Counted from the first letter of the stretch, positions 27,778 to 38,699 are shown. The stretch: DNA of 64,000 bases from Prochlorococcus sp. AG-347-J14 (GCA_003281505.1 QCBU01000002.1:162498-226497), one strand, 5' to 3'. Program-made: numbers and translations. Notes: generated by a model from the sequence alone, not told the origin.

Positions 27778-28557
27778 TTAAATTGCAACTAATTCTCCAA
27801 GGTTTCCTAATTTTAATAATTTGATTTCATTACTTAACTTATCTTTATCTGATTCTTTCAAATATCCCCAATCAGCTAGGAAGCATGGAATGTGAGAAGT
27901 TTTTGAATTTTGTTTAATATCGATTAGAGTCTTTTTTCTATCTTCTATAAAGCCTAAAATTTCATAAGTTTGTGTAAGTTTTTCAGCTATTTTTATTTTT
28001 GTTCCTGATTCATAACCAAAAATAAATTCTGGAAATATATTTAATTGTTTAAGAATTTTATCTGCAAATATTTTACCTTTAGTTGTTATGACTCCAGTTT
28101 TTATTCCTCTTTTGCTTAATTCTTTCATAAAATTTATAATTTCAAAAAAAGGCTTATGTAAATTTACCCACGATTTAAAATCTTTATCAATTTGGTACTT
28201 GCGAGACTTATCTAACATTTTTTGTATATCTTCTGCTATCCAGGAATTTTCATTTAATATCCTCTGGCAATTTTGATGATAATTATTAATGAAATCATCT
28301 TTATTATCACTTTTTAATGGATTTTCTGTTTTTATAATTTCGTGAACAATTAGAATCATTTCCCAGCCATATTTCACCCAAGGCCTAATTTCTTTGAAAG
28401 AATTTGGTACTCCTTGATAAAGTTTTTGATCAATAGTGATGTTGGGTGAATTTAAATATCTTTCACAGGCCAGCAAGGAGCTATGCCAATATTCTTGCAT
28501 TCCATCAACTATTACTCCATCAAAATCAAATAGAAAAATTTTTTGAGAAGACACCAA
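27778..28557 (-). CDS. HAD-superfamily phosphatase
   Basis: 259 residues. The nucleophile motif is FLFDFDGVIVDG (D11, D13), motif II is GVITTKGK, and motif III/IV lies around GFIEDRKKTL. The cap domain is helical (about 20-130), as in phosphoglycolate phosphatase-like enzymes. No substrate can be named. It is upstream of recA on the same strand; tRNA-Gln lies just upstream of its start. Confidence 0.82.
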   Translation of the reverse strand: MVSSQKIFLFDFDGVIVDGMQEYWHSSLLACERYLNSPNITIDQKLYQGVPNSFKEIRPWVKYGWEMILIVHEIIKTENPLKSDNKDDFINNYHQNCQRILNENSWIAEDIQKMLDKSRKYQIDKDFKSWVNLHKPFFEIINFMKELSKRGIKTGVITTKGKIFADKILKQLNIFPEFIFGYESGTKIKIAEKLTQTYEILGFIEDRKKTLIDIKQNSKTSHIPCFLADWGYLKESDKDKLSNEIKLLKLGNLGELVAI

Positions 28558-28570
28558 TTGAATATTAGAA

Positions 28571-28642
28571 CTGGGCCGCTAGGATTCGAACCTAGGAATG
28601 TCGAGACCAAAACCCGATGCCTTACCACTTGGCGACGGCCCA
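28571..28642 (-). tRNA. tRNA-Gln (TTG)
   Basis: A 72-base minus-strand cloverleaf: acceptor TGGGCCG pairs with CGGCCCA, anticodon TTG sits in GTTTTGGTC, and the T arm has GTTCGAATC. The weak U1-A72 pair is typical of tRNA-Gln. Discriminator G, no encoded CCA. It lies 13 bases upstream of the HAD gene and may share its transcript. Confidence 0.95.
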
Positions 28643-28736
28643 TTGAATTACCATTTTAATACATGAGAAGATTTTTTTCTATTCAAAAAATACAAATTTT
28701 TTATAAACATGGCGCTAGTTTTGAAAAATAAAAATA

Positions 28737-29744
28737 TTATTTGAATGAGCTCGATTTCCATGGCTCTAGAAATTTCTGAGCTTTTTTGATCGCCAAACCC
28801 ATTATTTCAGGACACTCATAGAGTTTTTTGTTATTTTTGTGAGCAAATTCAATAAGGGGCTGCATAATTTTTCTTGCAGCACTTCCAAATGCTATTCCAT
28901 CTGGGAGATTGTTTGAATTCAACAATTCATGAGTTTTTTCATTTGTTCCTCCTGCTAATTGAATTAATCCTGGTGGAAGATCTGAACCGATTTTTTCAAA
29001 CAACTTAACAGCCTCTCTACTTGTTGTAGGAGCAAGATCTCCAGACATTGGCCTTCCATCTAGTTGCCAAATAAGGGGAATATCTAGCTCATTCAGAATT
29101 TCATATCTTTCCCAAAGAGCTTTCAAAAGATCTTCGGGCTCTTGGGCTTTTTTGAAAGGTTGATTTAATCCACAACTAATAGATATCTTGTCTAATTTCA
29201 TTCCAGAACTTTTAAGGATACTTACAACTTTTGTAAAAGAATCTAGGCGATTGATTTCTGTATGAATTTCTACTGCATTAGGCCTTATTGTTTGAAGTGT
29301 TGATGCTAAATCATTTTTTGACAAATTATATTCATATTCACTAATTAGATTTAGAGGACAACTATTTAAACATCTTCCACATCCATAACATTTACTCTCT
29401 TTAATTCCGAAATTATCAATTGCAAAGGTGGGGCATACTTTTTCGCATGGTCTTGGACAACTAGGGGGACATTTTAAAGGATCAAATTTTGCTTTTCGAA
29501 AGTGGATATCATTACCATCACTAATACTGATCATTAATCCAGGGGAATTTTTAAAGACTTTTTTTGCCCAATCGATTCCTTTTTTTGCTGCATAAACTAT
29601 AGATTCTTCTGCTGCAACATCTATGTAATCGACACCAGCAGCAGTATAAATTGCACATAAATCTTCTATGGCAACAATATCTTCATTACTGGCACCACAA
29701 ATTAACTTAATCCATTTATCTTTTTTATTCTTGGTTTTAATCAA
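28737..29744 (-). CDS. ldpA: LdpA, Fe-S protein of circadian clock input
   Basis: 335 residues. Two cysteine clusters bind 4Fe-4S centres: C92, C96, C100, C104 (CPPSCPRPC and KVCP), and C119, C122, C125, C129 (CYGCGRCLNSCP). In Synechococcus elongatus LdpA senses redox state and adjusts circadian period and KaiA/CikA levels. Its start is 5 bases from the ndhN stop, so it forms an operon with a subunit of the NDH-1 complex, consistent with a plastoquinone/redox link. No membrane segment. Confidence 0.92.
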   Translation of the reverse strand: MIKTKNKKDKWIKLICGASNEDIVAIEDLCAIYTAAGVDYIDVAAEESIVYAAKKGIDWAKKVFKNSPGLMISISDGNDIHFRKAKFDPLKCPPSCPRPCEKVCPTFAIDNFGIKESKCYGCGRCLNSCPLNLISEYEYNLSKNDLASTLQTIRPNAVEIHTEINRLDSFTKVVSILKSSGMKLDKISISCGLNQPFKKAQEPEDLLKALWERYEILNELDIPLIWQLDGRPMSGDLAPTTSREAVKLFEKIGSDLPPGLIQLAGGTNEKTHELLNSNNLPDGIAFGSAARKIMQPLIEFAHKNNKKLYECPEIMGLAIKKAQKFLEPWKSSSFK

Positions 29745-29749
29745 ACAAT

Positions 29750-30226
29750 TTAACTTTCAAATTCATCCAAAATATAATTACTTAATGGTTTCCATTCAAG
29801 TTTTCTTGAACCCCCCATTTCAATAACTATTGTTAGTTTATTATCGTTAGTGCAAATCTCTATTAAGCTCTCTAATTCAGATTGAGATAATACTTGACCT
29901 TCTAATAACCAAAGTAATTTATTTTTATCATTTTCATTAAATAACTCAGAAGCTTGTGGGATTACTTGTTGAACTTCCCCAAGCGCTCCGTTTCTTCCTA
30001 CACTTTGATGACCAAGATGAGGTGGTCTAACGCCATGCAATTTGAGCAAGAAAACTTCTGGATCTCCAAGCCCTCTTGCTGAAGTTATAAAAGTTTTAAA
30101 GCCTTTGGCTCTCATTCTTCTCAAAAGACGAGTTTCATAACCGCCTTCAAGAGGAGCAAATATTGCGAGACATTTGTTAGTTTTTAAATCGTTATGAAAC
30201 TTTTTCCCTGAGAGAAGTAATGGCAT
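29750..30226 (-). CDS. ndhN: NAD(P)H-quinone oxidoreductase subunit N
   Basis: 158 residues. NdhN is a peripheral subunit specific to the oxygenic-photosynthesis NDH-1 complex used in cyclic electron flow and respiration. Conserved segments are [39 protein letters not shown] and the final [10 protein letters not shown]. It heads the ndhN-ldpA operon and is divergent from the ribosomal cluster across 281 bases. Confidence 0.95.
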   Translation of the reverse strand: MPLLLSGKKFHNDLKTNKCLAIFAPLEGGYETRLLRRMRAKGFKTFITSARGLGDPEVFLLKLHGVRPPHLGHQSVGRNGALGEVQQVIPQASELFNENDKNKLLWLLEGQVLSQSELESLIEICTNDNKLTIVIEMGGSRKLEWKPLSNYILDEFES

Positions 30227-30299
30227 AAAAATTTCCTTTATTTCTATTTTATTTTATTTTATGGTACTTGATGATGTACAATTGTAACTCAGTGAATTT

Positions 30300-30425
30300 T
30301 TAAGCTCGCAAGCTAGCCGAGCCTCTGAAAATTTCACATTTTTTAGCGTTTCGTTAAAAAACTCAGGTGGGTTTATCCCGAGAGAAACTATCTATTATTT
30401 CCAGATAAGTCTCGACCTAACTAAT
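30300..30425 (+). promoter_or_regulatory. structured leader candidate of the rplC ribosomal operon
   Basis: The 281-base gap before rplC is far less AT-rich in its middle than other spacers. A hairpin GCTCG (30304-30308) pairs with CGAGC (30318-30322). A second element has CGAGA (30379-30383)/TCTCG (30410-30414) around an inner TATCT (30389-30393)/AGATA (30403-30407). AGGT at 30365 can further pair with ACCT at 30415. This suggests a folded RNA, perhaps an autoregulatory ribosomal-protein leader. Confidence 0.45.
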
Positions 30426-30507
30426 TGTTTTTTTTATTAACTTCACCTTAATAACTGAAAGGTTTAGATAATTGAAAAATTATTACGAGCTAGCCTAATT
30501 TAGTCTT

Positions 30508-31161
30508 ATGTCTATCGGAATTTTAGGAAAGAAATTGGGCATGTCCCAACTTTTCGATGATAAAGGTAATTCAGTACCAGTTACTCTTATAGAGGCTGGT
30601 CCGTGCCGAGTCACTCAATTGAAAACAACTGCTTTGGATGGTTATACCGCCGTCCAGATAGGTTATGGCTTGTCCAAAGAGAAGCACTTAAGCAAACCTG
30701 AAAAGGGACACTTATTGAAATCAGGTGAAGAACTTTTAAAGCATTTGAAAGAATATAGGGTTGAAGAAACATCATCTTTTGAAATCGGAAAACAAATAAC
30801 TGTAAAAAACTTTGAGGTTGGTCAAAAAGTTGATATCAGTGGCAAATCTATGGGTAGAGGTTTTGCAGGTTACCAGAAAAGACATGGTTTTAGCAGAGGT
30901 CCTATGAGTCATGGTTCAAAAAATCATAGAGCACCAGGATCTACAGGAGCAGGAACAACTCCAGGTAGAATTTATCCAGGGAAAAGAATGGCAGGAAGAT
31001 ATGGAGGAAAACAGATAACTACCAAAGGATTGTTAGTTCTAAAAATTGATGATCAGAAGAATTTGCTTGTAGTAAAGGGTTCTGTTCCAGGTAAGCCCGG
31101 CTCAATTGTCAATATAAAGCCAAATAATGTTGTAGGCAAAAAAGGAGGTGAAAAATCATGA
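30508..31161 (+). CDS. rplC: 50S ribosomal protein L3
   Basis: 217 residues. It opens with [16 protein letters not shown] and contains the loop [16 protein letters not shown], which reaches the peptidyl transferase centre. It binds 23S rRNA early in assembly. It is the first gene of the cluster here; the usual preceding rpsJ is absent. The stop overlaps the rplD start (ATGA). Confidence 0.98.
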   Translation: MSIGILGKKLGMSQLFDDKGNSVPVTLIEAGPCRVTQLKTTALDGYTAVQIGYGLSKEKHLSKPEKGHLLKSGEELLKHLKEYRVEETSSFEIGKQITVKNFEVGQKVDISGKSMGRGFAGYQKRHGFSRGPMSHGSKNHRAPGSTGAGTTPGRIYPGKRMAGRYGGKQITTKGLLVLKIDDQKNLLVVKGSVPGKPGSIVNIKPNNVVGKKGGEKS

Positions 31162-31790
31162 CAACACTTGAAACTTTAAAGTGGGATGGTAAAAAGTCAG
31201 GCAAAGTTACTCTTGATTTAGCAGTTGCTAAAGAAACTTCTTCGGCAGAGTTAATCCATAGAGCCGTCCTTAGACAGCTAGCAAATAAAAGACAAGGTAC
31301 AGCATCAACTTTGACAAGATCTGAAGTGCGCGGGGGCGGTAGAAAGCCATACAAACAAAAAGGTACAGGAAGAGCTCGTCAAGGATCAATAAGGACACCC
31401 TTAAGACCTGGTGGCGGAATTATTTTTGGACCGAAACCACGTTCTTATAATCTTGATATGAATCGTAAGGAACGTAGGTTAGCTCTTAGAACAGCTCTTA
31501 TGTCCAGAGTATCTGATATGAAGGCTGTTGAAGATTTTGGATCTACTTTAAAGCAGCCTAAAACAAGTGATATCATTAATGGTCTTGCTCGATTAGGTAT
31601 ACAAAAAACTGAAAAAGTTTTGGTTATTCTTGATAGCCCTTCCGATATTATAAAAAAATCCATTAATAATATTGAGAAAGTAAAATTAATTGCCGCCGAT
31701 CAATTAAATGTATTTGATATTCTCAATGCCAATAAATTGGTAATAGGTCAATCAGCGATAGATAAAATTCAGGAGGTTTATGCATCATGA
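31158..31790 (+). CDS. rplD: 50S ribosomal protein L4
   Basis: 210 residues. The exit-tunnel loop is recognisable: [20 protein letters not shown] then [11 protein letters not shown]. In E. coli L4 represses the S10 operon by binding its leader, so it is the first candidate ligand for the structured leader upstream. Overlaps rplC and rplW by four bases each. Confidence 0.98.
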   Translation: MTTLETLKWDGKKSGKVTLDLAVAKETSSAELIHRAVLRQLANKRQGTASTLTRSEVRGGGRKPYKQKGTGRARQGSIRTPLRPGGGIIFGPKPRSYNLDMNRKERRLALRTALMSRVSDMKAVEDFGSTLKQPKTSDIINGLARLGIQKTEKVLVILDSPSDIIKKSINNIEKVKLIAADQLNVFDILNANKLVIGQSAIDKIQEVYAS

Positions 31791-32089
31791 GTAAATTATT
31801 CGATTCTCGTTTAGCCGATGTAATACGAAAGCCAGTTATTACTGAAAAAGCTACAAATGCACTAGATCTTAACCAATATACTTTCGAAGTGGATCATAGA
31901 GCGGCTAAACCACAAATAAAGGCAGCTATTGAAGCCTTGTTTAGTGTTAAAGTCATAGGAGTTAACACTATGAATCCTCCTAGGAGAACAAGAAGAGTCG
32001 GGAAATTTTCCGGTAAACGTTCTCAGGTCAAGAAGGCAATTGTACGTCTTGCTGAAGGAGACAAAATCCAACTATTTCCAGAATCTTAA
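31787..32089 (+). CDS. rplW: 50S ribosomal protein L23
   Basis: 100 residues. [12 protein letters not shown] opens the fold and [18 protein letters not shown] is the tunnel loop. It forms the docking site for trigger factor and SRP at the tunnel exit. It overlaps rplD by four bases and is 12 bases from rplB. Confidence 0.98.
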   Translation: MSKLFDSRLADVIRKPVITEKATNALDLNQYTFEVDHRAAKPQIKAAIEALFSVKVIGVNTMNPPRRTRRVGKFSGKRSQVKKAIVRLAEGDKIQLFPES

Positions 32090-32101
32090 GGAGTTTTAAT
32101 C

Positions 32102-32965
32102 ATGGCAATACGTAAATTTAAACCTTATACACCTGGCACTAGGCAGAGAGTAGTTACTGACTTTAGTGAAATCACAAGTGCAAAACCTGAAAGATCACTA
32201 ATAGTTTCAAAACATAGAGTTAAAGGCAGGAATAATCGTGGAGTTATTACTTGTCGTCATCGTGGAGGTGGTCACAAAAGGCAATATAGATTGGTCGACT
32301 TTAGAAGAGATAAAAGAAATATCAACGCTAAAGTTGCAGCTATTCATTACGATCCTCATAGAAATGCAAGGTTGGCACTTTTATTTTACGAAGATGGAGA
32401 GAAAAGATATATTATCGCTCCAGCAGGAGTAAAAGTCGGACAAAATGTCATTTCTGGAGAAAGTGTCCCAATTGAAGATGGAAATGCAATGCCGCTTTCT
32501 GTTATGCCATTAGGATCTAGTGTTCATTGTGTTGAGTTATACGCAGGTAGGGGTGCTCAAATGGTTAGATCCGCAGGAGCTAGTGCTCAAGTTATGGCAA
32601 AAGAGGGAGATTATGTTGCTTTAAAACTCCCATCTACTGAGGTAAGACTTGTAAGAAAAGAATGCTATGCAACTCTTGGTGAGGTAGGTAATTCTGAAAT
32701 AAGAAATACTAGCTTAGGTAAAGCAGGTAGAAGAAGATGGCTTGGAAGAAGGCCTCAAGTAAGAGGTAGCGTAATGAACCCATGTGATCATCCACATGGA
32801 GGAGGAGAGGGAAAAGCACCAATTGGTAGAGCAGGCCCAGTTACTCCATGGGGTAAGCCAGCTCTTGGACTAAAGACACGTAAAAAGAACAAACCAAGTA
32901 ATAAATTAGTTGTTCGAAGACGCCGTCGCGTTTCTAAGAGGAGTAGAGGAGGAAGAGACTCTTGA
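32102..32965 (+). CDS. rplB: 50S ribosomal protein L2
   Basis: 287 residues. Signatures include [19 protein letters not shown] near the start and [20 protein letters not shown] with the essential histidine near the peptidyl transferase centre. The C-terminus is very basic. A frame opening inside its end leads into rpsS but the true rpsS start is 38 bases downstream. Confidence 0.98.
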   Translation: MAIRKFKPYTPGTRQRVVTDFSEITSAKPERSLIVSKHRVKGRNNRGVITCRHRGGGHKRQYRLVDFRRDKRNINAKVAAIHYDPHRNARLALLFYEDGEKRYIIAPAGVKVGQNVISGESVPIEDGNAMPLSVMPLGSSVHCVELYAGRGAQMVRSAGASAQVMAKEGDYVALKLPSTEVRLVRKECYATLGEVGNSEIRNTSLGKAGRRRWLGRRPQVRGSVMNPCDHPHGGGEGKAPIGRAGPVTPWGKPALGLKTRKKNKPSNKLVVRRRRRVSKRSRGGRDS

Positions 32966-33002
32966 TTACTTCTTTTATTATTTCAATTTCAATTACATAA
33001 TC

Positions 33003-33281
33003 ATGGGACGTTCACTAAAAAAAGGACCTTTCATAGCAGATAGCCTGCTCAAGAAGGTAGAAAAACAAAATACCGATAATAACAAGTCTGTTATCAAAAC
33101 TTGGTCAAGATCCTCTACGATTTTACCTTTAATGATCGGTCACACAATCGCTGTACATAATGGCAAGACTCATATTCCAGTATTTATTACTGAACAAATG
33201 ATTGGCCATAAACTCGGAGAATTTGCTCCTACACGCACTTACCGAGGTCATATAAGAGATAAGAAAGGAGCAAAATCATGA
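33003..33281 (+). CDS. rpsS: 30S ribosomal protein S19
   Basis: 92 residues from ATG 33003 ([10 protein letters not shown]), the standard S19 start; the frame stays open upstream into rplB but that extension is not S19-like. The block [11 protein letters not shown] and [13 protein letters not shown] are diagnostic. Overlaps rplV by four bases. Confidence 0.98.
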   Translation: MGRSLKKGPFIADSLLKKVEKQNTDNNKSVIKTWSRSSTILPLMIGHTIAVHNGKTHIPVFITEQMIGHKLGEFAPTRTYRGHIRDKKGAKS

Positions 33282-33664
33282 CAAAAACACCTGAAACATC
33301 TAAAACAGCCATTGCTCATGGTAATTATATTCGCGGATCAGCCTCTAAAGTGAGAAGAGTTTTGGATCAGATAAGGGGTAGGTCTTATAGAGATGCATTG
33401 ATTATGTTGGAATTTATGCCTTACAGATCTACAGACCCAATTACCAAAGTTCTGAGATCAGCGGTTGCCAATGCAGAACATAACCTAGGAATGGATCCAT
33501 CTACCTTAGTTATTTCTTCTGCATGGGCGAATAGTGGTCCTGTAATGAAAAGGTATAGGCCCAGAGCTCAAGGCCGGGCTTTTTCAATTAAAAAACAGAC
33601 TTGCCACATCAGTATTTCTGTTGAATCTGCTCCTACTCAAAATAATGCGGAGGTACAAAACTAA
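33278..33664 (+). CDS. rplV: 50S ribosomal protein L22
   Basis: 128 residues. [20 protein letters not shown] and the tunnel hairpin [17 protein letters not shown] are clear. The hairpin lines the exit tunnel and is a site of macrolide resistance in other bacteria. Its stop overlaps the rpsC ATG by one base (TAATG). Confidence 0.98.
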   Translation: MTKTPETSKTAIAHGNYIRGSASKVRRVLDQIRGRSYRDALIMLEFMPYRSTDPITKVLRSAVANAEHNLGMDPSTLVISSAWANSGPVMKRYRPRAQGRAFSIKKQTCHISISVESAPTQNNAEVQN

Positions 33665-34395
33665 TGGGACATAAAATTCATCCTTCTGGACTGAGATTAG
33701 GAATTACACAAGAGCACCGCTCTAAATGGTTCGCTACTTCTAAGACATATCCAATTCTTCTCCAAGAAGATTTTAAAATTCGTACATTCATACAAAAAAA
33801 ATATGGAGCAGCTGGAATCAGCGATGTTTTAATAGCTAGAAAAGCTGATCAACTGGAACTTGAATTAAAAACAGCAAGACCAGGGGTCATAGTTGGAAGA
33901 CAAGGAAGTGGTATTGAAGAATTAAGATCTGGAATCCAAAAAACTATAGGAGACAGGACAAGGCAAGTTAGAATTAATGTTGTTGAAGTTGAACGCGTAG
34001 ACGCCGATGCTTTCTTACTGGCTGAATATATTGCGCAACAACTAGAAAAAAGAGTTGCCTTTAGAAGAACCATTAGAATGGCCCTACAAAGGGCTCAAAG
34101 GGCTGGAGTCTTAGGTCTTAAAATACAAGTAGGGGGACGGTTAAATGGTGCTGAAATAGCTAGAACTGAATGGACTAGAGAAGGTAGAGTCCCTTTACAT
34201 ACTTTGAGAGCTGAAATTGACTATGCAACACGTGAAGCTAATACAACTTACGGTGTTCTAGGTATCAAAGTGTGGGTTTTCAAAGGTGAAGTTCTCCCTA
34301 AAGAAGAACAAACTATCCCAGTGGGTGCTAGCCCTAAAAGGAAAGCCAGTAGAAGACCTCAGCAATTTGAGGATCGTTCAAATGAGGATTCATAG
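33664..34395 (+). CDS. rpsC: 30S ribosomal protein S3
   Basis: 243 residues with [13 protein letters not shown], the KH domain loop [13 protein letters not shown], and [10 protein letters not shown] near the end of the S3 C domain. An additional basic/acidic tail follows. It lies at the mRNA entry channel. Ten bases, with AGGAGG-like AGGAGGT, separate it from rplP. Confidence 0.98.
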   Translation: MGHKIHPSGLRLGITQEHRSKWFATSKTYPILLQEDFKIRTFIQKKYGAAGISDVLIARKADQLELELKTARPGVIVGRQGSGIEELRSGIQKTIGDRTRQVRINVVEVERVDADAFLLAEYIAQQLEKRVAFRRTIRMALQRAQRAGVLGLKIQVGGRLNGAEIARTEWTREGRVPLHTLRAEIDYATREANTTYGVLGIKVWVFKGEVLPKEEQTIPVGASPKRKASRRPQQFEDRSNEDS

Positions 34396-34405
34396 GAGGT
34401 AAAAA

Positions 34406-34888
34406 ATGCTAAGTCCAAAACGAACTAAATTCCGAAAACAACATAGAGGTAGAATGAGGGGGGTAGCCTCAAAAGGTAATACTATTGCATTCGGTCAATT
34501 TGCTCTCCAAGCTCAAGATTGTGGATGGGTAACTGCTCGTCAGATTGAGGCAAGTAGACGAGCTATGACAAGATATATCAAACGTGGCGGTCAAATCTGG
34601 ATAAGAATATTTCCTGATAAACCTGTAACCATGAGACCTGCCGAAACTAGAATGGGTTCTGGTAAAGGTAATCCAGAGTTTTGGGTCGCAGTGGTAAAAC
34701 CTGGAAGAATACTTTTTGAAATGGGTGGTGAAGATATAACTGAGGAAATTGCAAAGGAAGCTATGCGCCTGGCTCAGTACAAACTTCCTGTAAAAACAAA
34801 ATTTATCTCTGTTGATAACAATCTGGAAGTTCCCTCCCAAGAAAAGAAAAATATTCGTAAAAAATCTCAAGAGGAGGTTAAACAATGA
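34406..34888 (+). CDS. rplP: 50S ribosomal protein L16
   Basis: 160 residues, slightly longer than usual because of a lysine- and glutamate-rich C-terminal extension after residue 140. [19 protein letters not shown] and [15 protein letters not shown] identify the family. It organises the A-site tRNA region. It overlaps rpmC by four bases. Confidence 0.98.
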   Translation: MLSPKRTKFRKQHRGRMRGVASKGNTIAFGQFALQAQDCGWVTARQIEASRRAMTRYIKRGGQIWIRIFPDKPVTMRPAETRMGSGKGNPEFWVAVVKPGRILFEMGGEDITEEIAKEAMRLAQYKLPVKTKFISVDNNLEVPSQEKKNIRKKSQEEVKQ

Positions 34889-35103
34889 AAAACTCAGAGT
34901 CTCTTAAGGAATTCAAAAAATTAAATTCTGATCAAATTACAGAAAAGATTGATCAATTAAGAAAAGATCTTTTTGATTTGAGATTCAAGCAAGCTACGAG
35001 ACAGCTCAATGAAACTCATAAATTCAAAATCATAAAGAAACAAGTTGCGCAATTACTAACTCTCAGTAAGAGTCAATCTGCTTCTAAAACTACTTCTGAT
35101 TAA
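34885..35103 (+). CDS. rpmC: 50S ribosomal protein L29
   Basis: 72 residues, two long helices with the conserved [17 protein letters not shown]. It sits by the tunnel exit next to L23. Overlaps rplP by four bases; nine bases precede rpsQ. Confidence 0.96.
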   Translation: MKNSESLKEFKKLNSDQITEKIDQLRKDLFDLRFKQATRQLNETHKFKIIKKQVAQLLTLSKSQSASKTTSD

Positions 35104-35112
35104 TTATTAGTT

Positions 35113-35379
35113 ATGGCACTTAAAGAAAGAATTGGTACTGTTGTCAGCGACAAAATGGACAAAACAGTTGTTGTTGCTGTTATTAACAGATATCCACATC
35201 CCACTTATAAAAAAATTGTAAGTAGAACTACGAGATATAAGGCGCATGATCCTGAAAATACATGTGTTCTAGGTGATCGGGTTAAAATCAGAGAAACTAG
35301 ACCGCTTAGTGCTCATAAAAGATGGGCAATAGAAGAGATTCTCAATAAAACAAGCCAGGCTGAGGAGGTAAAAAAATGA
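35113..35379 (+). CDS. rpsQ: 30S ribosomal protein S17
   Basis: 88 residues with [16 protein letters not shown] and [17 protein letters not shown], the OB-fold S17 hallmarks. It binds 16S rRNA early in 30S assembly. Overlaps rplN by four bases. Confidence 0.97.
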
Positions 35380-35741
35380 TTCAACAAGAAACCTATTTAA
35401 CAGTTGCCGATAATAGCGGAGCGAAAAGACTCCAATGTATTAGAGTTTTAGGTTCTAATAGAAGATACGCACATGTCGGAGATGTGATTGTAGCGACTGT
35501 TAAAGATGCTCTTCCGAATATGGGAGTTAAGAAATCTGAAGTTGTGAAAGCCGTGATTGTTAGAACAAAAGCAACATTAAGAAGAAATACTGGTAATTCA
35601 ATCAGATTTGATGATAATGCTGCCGTTTTGATTAATGAGGATAAGAATCCAAAAGGTACTAGAGTTTTTGGTCCTGTAGCCAGAGAACTGCGGGATAAAA
35701 ATTATACTAAAATTGTTTCTCTTGCTCCGGAGGTGATTTAA
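35376..35741 (+). CDS. rplN: 50S ribosomal protein L14
   Basis: 121 residues. [19 protein letters not shown] and [14 protein letters not shown] are diagnostic. L14 sits at the subunit interface and binds L19 and RsfS. The rplX ATG follows the stop directly. Confidence 0.98.
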
Positions 35742-36098
35742 ATGTTGGATTCATTAAAACAAAAGAAGAATTTCCAAAAAGTAAAAATGAGAATTAAAAC
35801 TGGAGATTTAGTTAAGGTAATTAACGGAAAGGAAAAAGGCAAAACTGGGGAGGTTTTAAAAACTATTCCTCTTGAAAATAGAGTTGTTGTTAAGGGAATT
35901 AACCTTAGGACTAAACATGTAAAACCAACTCAGGAAGGGGAAAATGGAAGAATACTCACTGAAGAGGCATCTTTACATGCATCAAATGTAATGTTCTTCT
36001 CAAAAGAAAAAAATCTTACAAGTAAGATTGAATACTTTATTGATAAAGAGGGGGTTAAGAAAAGAAGATTGAAGAAAACTGGTGAAGAAATTGATTAA
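35742..36098 (+). CDS. rplX: 50S ribosomal protein L24
   Basis: 118 residues with the KOW motif [20 protein letters not shown]. The start at 35742 abuts the rplN stop; a second ATG at 35787 would give a shorter form beginning MRIKTGD, closer to other bacteria. I recall the longer form in Prochlorococcus entries, so it is kept. Confidence 0.96.
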   Translation: MLDSLKQKKNFQKVKMRIKTGDLVKVINGKEKGKTGEVLKTIPLENRVVVKGINLRTKHVKPTQEGENGRILTEEASLHASNVMFFSKEKNLTSKIEYFIDKEGVKKRRLKKTGEEID

Positions 36099-36172
36099 TT
36101 TTTCATCAGAAAACAGATTTCAACTTTTCCTAATTTATCAATTCTGACAAAGACCAGAATTCACAAAAAATT

Positions 36173-36712
36173 ATGACTCTAAAAAATCGCTACAAAGAAT
36201 CAATAAGACCAAAACTTTTAAAGGATCTTGGTCTTAAAAATATTCATCAAGTCCCTAAAGTTGTCAAAGTCAACGTTAACAGAGGTCTTGGTGAAGCTGC
36301 TTCAAATTCGAAAGCTCTAGAAGCCTCTTTAAACGAAATGGCAACAATTACAGGACAAAAGGCCCTCGTAACTAGGGCTAAAAAAGCTATCGCAGGTTTT
36401 AAAATTCGTGAGGGCATGCCGATTGGTTGTACTGTAACTTTGAGAGGAGACAGGATGTATTCCTTTTTGGAAAGATTTATAAATCTTGCTTTACCAAGAA
36501 TAAGAGACTTTAGAGGAGTTAATCCAAAAAGTTTCGATGGGAGAGGGAATTATACCGTTGGAGTGAAAGAGCAATTGATTTTTCCTGAAATCTCTTTTGA
36601 TAAAATTGATTCAATAAGAGGTATGGATATAACCATTGTCACTAGTGCAAAATCAGATCATGAAGGTAAAGCTCTTTTGCAGGAGTTAGGAATGCCTTTT
36701 AGTAAGAATTAA
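36173..36712 (+). CDS. rplE: 50S ribosomal protein L5
   Basis: 179 residues; [17 protein letters not shown] and [18 protein letters not shown] identify L5, which binds 5S rRNA. The gap before it (74 bases) is the longest inside the spc part and could hold a promoter. rpsN, which normally follows, is absent: rpsH starts 9 bases later. Confidence 0.98.
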   Translation: MTLKNRYKESIRPKLLKDLGLKNIHQVPKVVKVNVNRGLGEAASNSKALEASLNEMATITGQKALVTRAKKAIAGFKIREGMPIGCTVTLRGDRMYSFLERFINLALPRIRDFRGVNPKSFDGRGNYTVGVKEQLIFPEISFDKIDSIRGMDITIVTSAKSDHEGKALLQELGMPFSKN

Positions 36713-36721
36713 TTTAAAACT

Positions 36722-37123
36722 ATGTCAAATCACGATCCAATTTCAGATATGCTTACTCGAATTAGAAATGCGAGTCAAAAAAAGCATACAACCACAACAA
36801 TCCCAGGTTCAAAAATGTCCTTAAGTATCGCCAAAGTGCTTCAAAAAGAGGGGTTTATCTCTGATATTAATGAGGAAGGTGAAGGTTATAAATCACAAAT
36901 AATACTCGGTCTCAAATATAGTGGTAAAAACAAATTTCCTACTATCCGATCTATGCAAAGAGTTAGTAAACCTGGTTTGAGAATATATAAAAATACTAGA
37001 GGTTTACCAAAAGTTCTTGGAGGTCTTGGAGTTGCCATAATATCAACTTCTAAAGGCGTCATGAGTGATCGCGATGCTAGAAAGCAAGGCATTGGCGGCG
37101 AAGTCCTCTGCTATGTTTATTAA
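36722..37123 (+). CDS. rpsH: 30S ribosomal protein S8
   Basis: 133 residues. [14 protein letters not shown] at the start and [20 protein letters not shown] at the end are the S8 hallmarks. In E. coli S8 regulates the spc operon by binding rplE mRNA. Confidence 0.98.
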   Translation: MSNHDPISDMLTRIRNASQKKHTTTTIPGSKMSLSIAKVLQKEGFISDINEEGEGYKSQIILGLKYSGKNKFPTIRSMQRVSKPGLRIYKNTRGLPKVLGGLGVAIISTSKGVMSDRDARKQGIGGEVLCYVY

Positions 37124-37135
37124 GGAGAATTAATT

Positions 37136-37675
37136 ATGTCAAGAATCGGAAAAACACCAGTACCTATTCCAGAGAAAGTTTCAGTTGATTTTGATGGATT
37201 AACAGTTACAGTGAAAGGTCCAAAGGGTGAGTTAAAACGTCTCATGCCTGAGGGAGTTAGTTTTGATAAGAAAGATAATACTGTTGTCGTAAGTCCTACT
37301 ACAACGAAAATATATTCAAGGCAGAGACATGGTTTATGTAGAGCTTTAATTGCAAATATGGTTGAAGGGGTGACTCAAGGTTTTTCAAAGAAACTAGAAA
37401 TTGTTGGCGTTGGATCAAGAGCACAAGTAAAAGGTAAAAATCTAGTTGTAAGTGCAGGATATAGTCATCCTGTAGAAATGATCCCCCCTGATGGTATAAC
37501 ATACAAAGTTGAGAGTAATACAAACGTTACCGTATCTGGAATTGATAAGGAAATTGTTGGCAACGAAGCAGCAAAAATCAGATCAATTAGACCTCCAGAG
37601 CCATATAAAGGTAAAGGAATTAAATACCATGATGAGAGAATCCTCAGAAAAGCTGGTAAATCTGGCAAAAAATAA
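37136..37675 (+). CDS. rplF: 50S ribosomal protein L6
   Basis: 179 residues, two repeated domains. [11 protein letters not shown] at the start and [13 protein letters not shown] near the end are diagnostic. Located by the GTPase-associated centre. Confidence 0.98.
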   Translation: MSRIGKTPVPIPEKVSVDFDGLTVTVKGPKGELKRLMPEGVSFDKKDNTVVVSPTTTKIYSRQRHGLCRALIANMVEGVTQGFSKKLEIVGVGSRAQVKGKNLVVSAGYSHPVEMIPPDGITYKVESNTNVTVSGIDKEIVGNEAAKIRSIRPPEPYKGKGIKYHDERILRKAGKSGKK

Positions 37676-37689
37676 TTCCAATTAAAAAA

Positions 37690-38058
37690 ATGACCAAACT
37701 TTCCAGGAAATTACAAACCCAAAAAAGACACAAAAGATTAAGGAGATTCTTAATTGGAGATGCAACACGTCCAAGATTGTCTGTTTTTCGCTCTAATAAC
37801 CATATTTATGCCCAGGTTATAGATGATAGCGCTCAATCAACTATTTGCTCAGCTTCAACTGTTGATAAGGAACTAAGAGAAAAATCTGAGAAATTATCTT
37901 CTGATTGTAATTCTTCTTCCATTGTTGGAAAATTATTAGCAAAGAGAGCGATAAAAAAAGGTATTAAGCAAGTAATTTTTGACCGTGGAGGTAATTTATA
38001 TCACGGTAGAGTAAAGGCACTTGCCGACGCTGCTCGTGACGCTGGCCTAGAATTCTAA
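37690..38058 (+). CDS. rplR: 50S ribosomal protein L18
   Basis: 122 residues, with [19 protein letters not shown] and [20 protein letters not shown]. It binds 5S rRNA with L5 and L25. Confidence 0.98.
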   Translation: MTKLSRKLQTQKRHKRLRRFLIGDATRPRLSVFRSNNHIYAQVIDDSAQSTICSASTVDKELREKSEKLSSDCNSSSIVGKLLAKRAIKKGIKQVIFDRGGNLYHGRVKALADAARDAGLEF

Positions 38059-38074
38059 CTCTTAATTTTTTACT

Positions 38075-38695
38075 ATGACTGACACTCCAACAAAACAAGA
38101 AATTCAATCCAAGAACGATAACGTTCCTGGAGCTATGCCCGTAGAACAAAAAAAGAATAATCGTAATGATCGTAAAAGAAATAGAAGAGGTGATTCAAAA
38201 AATCTAGAGAGAGATTCTGATTGGCAAGAAAGAGTTGTTCAAATTCGACGTGTTTCTAAGACTGTTAAGGGTGGAAAAAAAATGAGTTTTAGAGCAATTG
38301 TTGTTGTAGGTAATGAGAAAGGTCAAGTTGGAGTTGGAGTTGGTAAAGCAGGGGATGTCATTGGTGCGGTGAGAAAGGGAGTTTCGGATGGTAAAAAGAA
38401 TCTTGTAAGGGTTCCATTAACCCCAAATAATTCAATACCGACTCTATCTAAAGGTCGAGATGGAGCTGCTAATGTACTAATTAGACCAGCTGCTCCAGGT
38501 ACAGGTGTAATTGCTGGCGGTTCAATAAGAACAGTTTTAGAATTAGCCGGCATAAAAAATGTCTTAGCAAAAAGATTGGGTAGTAAAACACCTTTGAATA
38601 ATGCAAGAGCTGCTATGGTAGCTCTTTCTCAATTAAGAACACACAAATCTGCCTCAAGGGAGAGAGGCATCTCACTTGAACAGCTCTATTCTTAA
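38075..38695 (+). CDS. rpsE: 30S ribosomal protein S5
   Basis: 206 residues, with a 60-residue charged, probably disordered N-terminal extension before the S5 core. [15 protein letters not shown] entry and [17 protein letters not shown] are clear. rpmD (L30), normally next, is absent; rplO starts 4 bases later. Confidence 0.98.
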   Translation: MTDTPTKQEIQSKNDNVPGAMPVEQKKNNRNDRKRNRRGDSKNLERDSDWQERVVQIRRVSKTVKGGKKMSFRAIVVVGNEKGQVGVGVGKAGDVIGAVRKGVSDGKKNLVRVPLTPNNSIPTLSKGRDGAANVLIRPAAPGTGVIAGGSIRTVLELAGIKNVLAKRLGSKTPLNNARAAMVALSQLRTHKSASRERGISLEQLYS

Positions 38696-38699
38696 AATT

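Noticed and set aside
34469..34885. 138-aa open frame on the minus strand
   Set aside because: It lies fully antisense to rplP, a certain gene, and has no recognisable domain.
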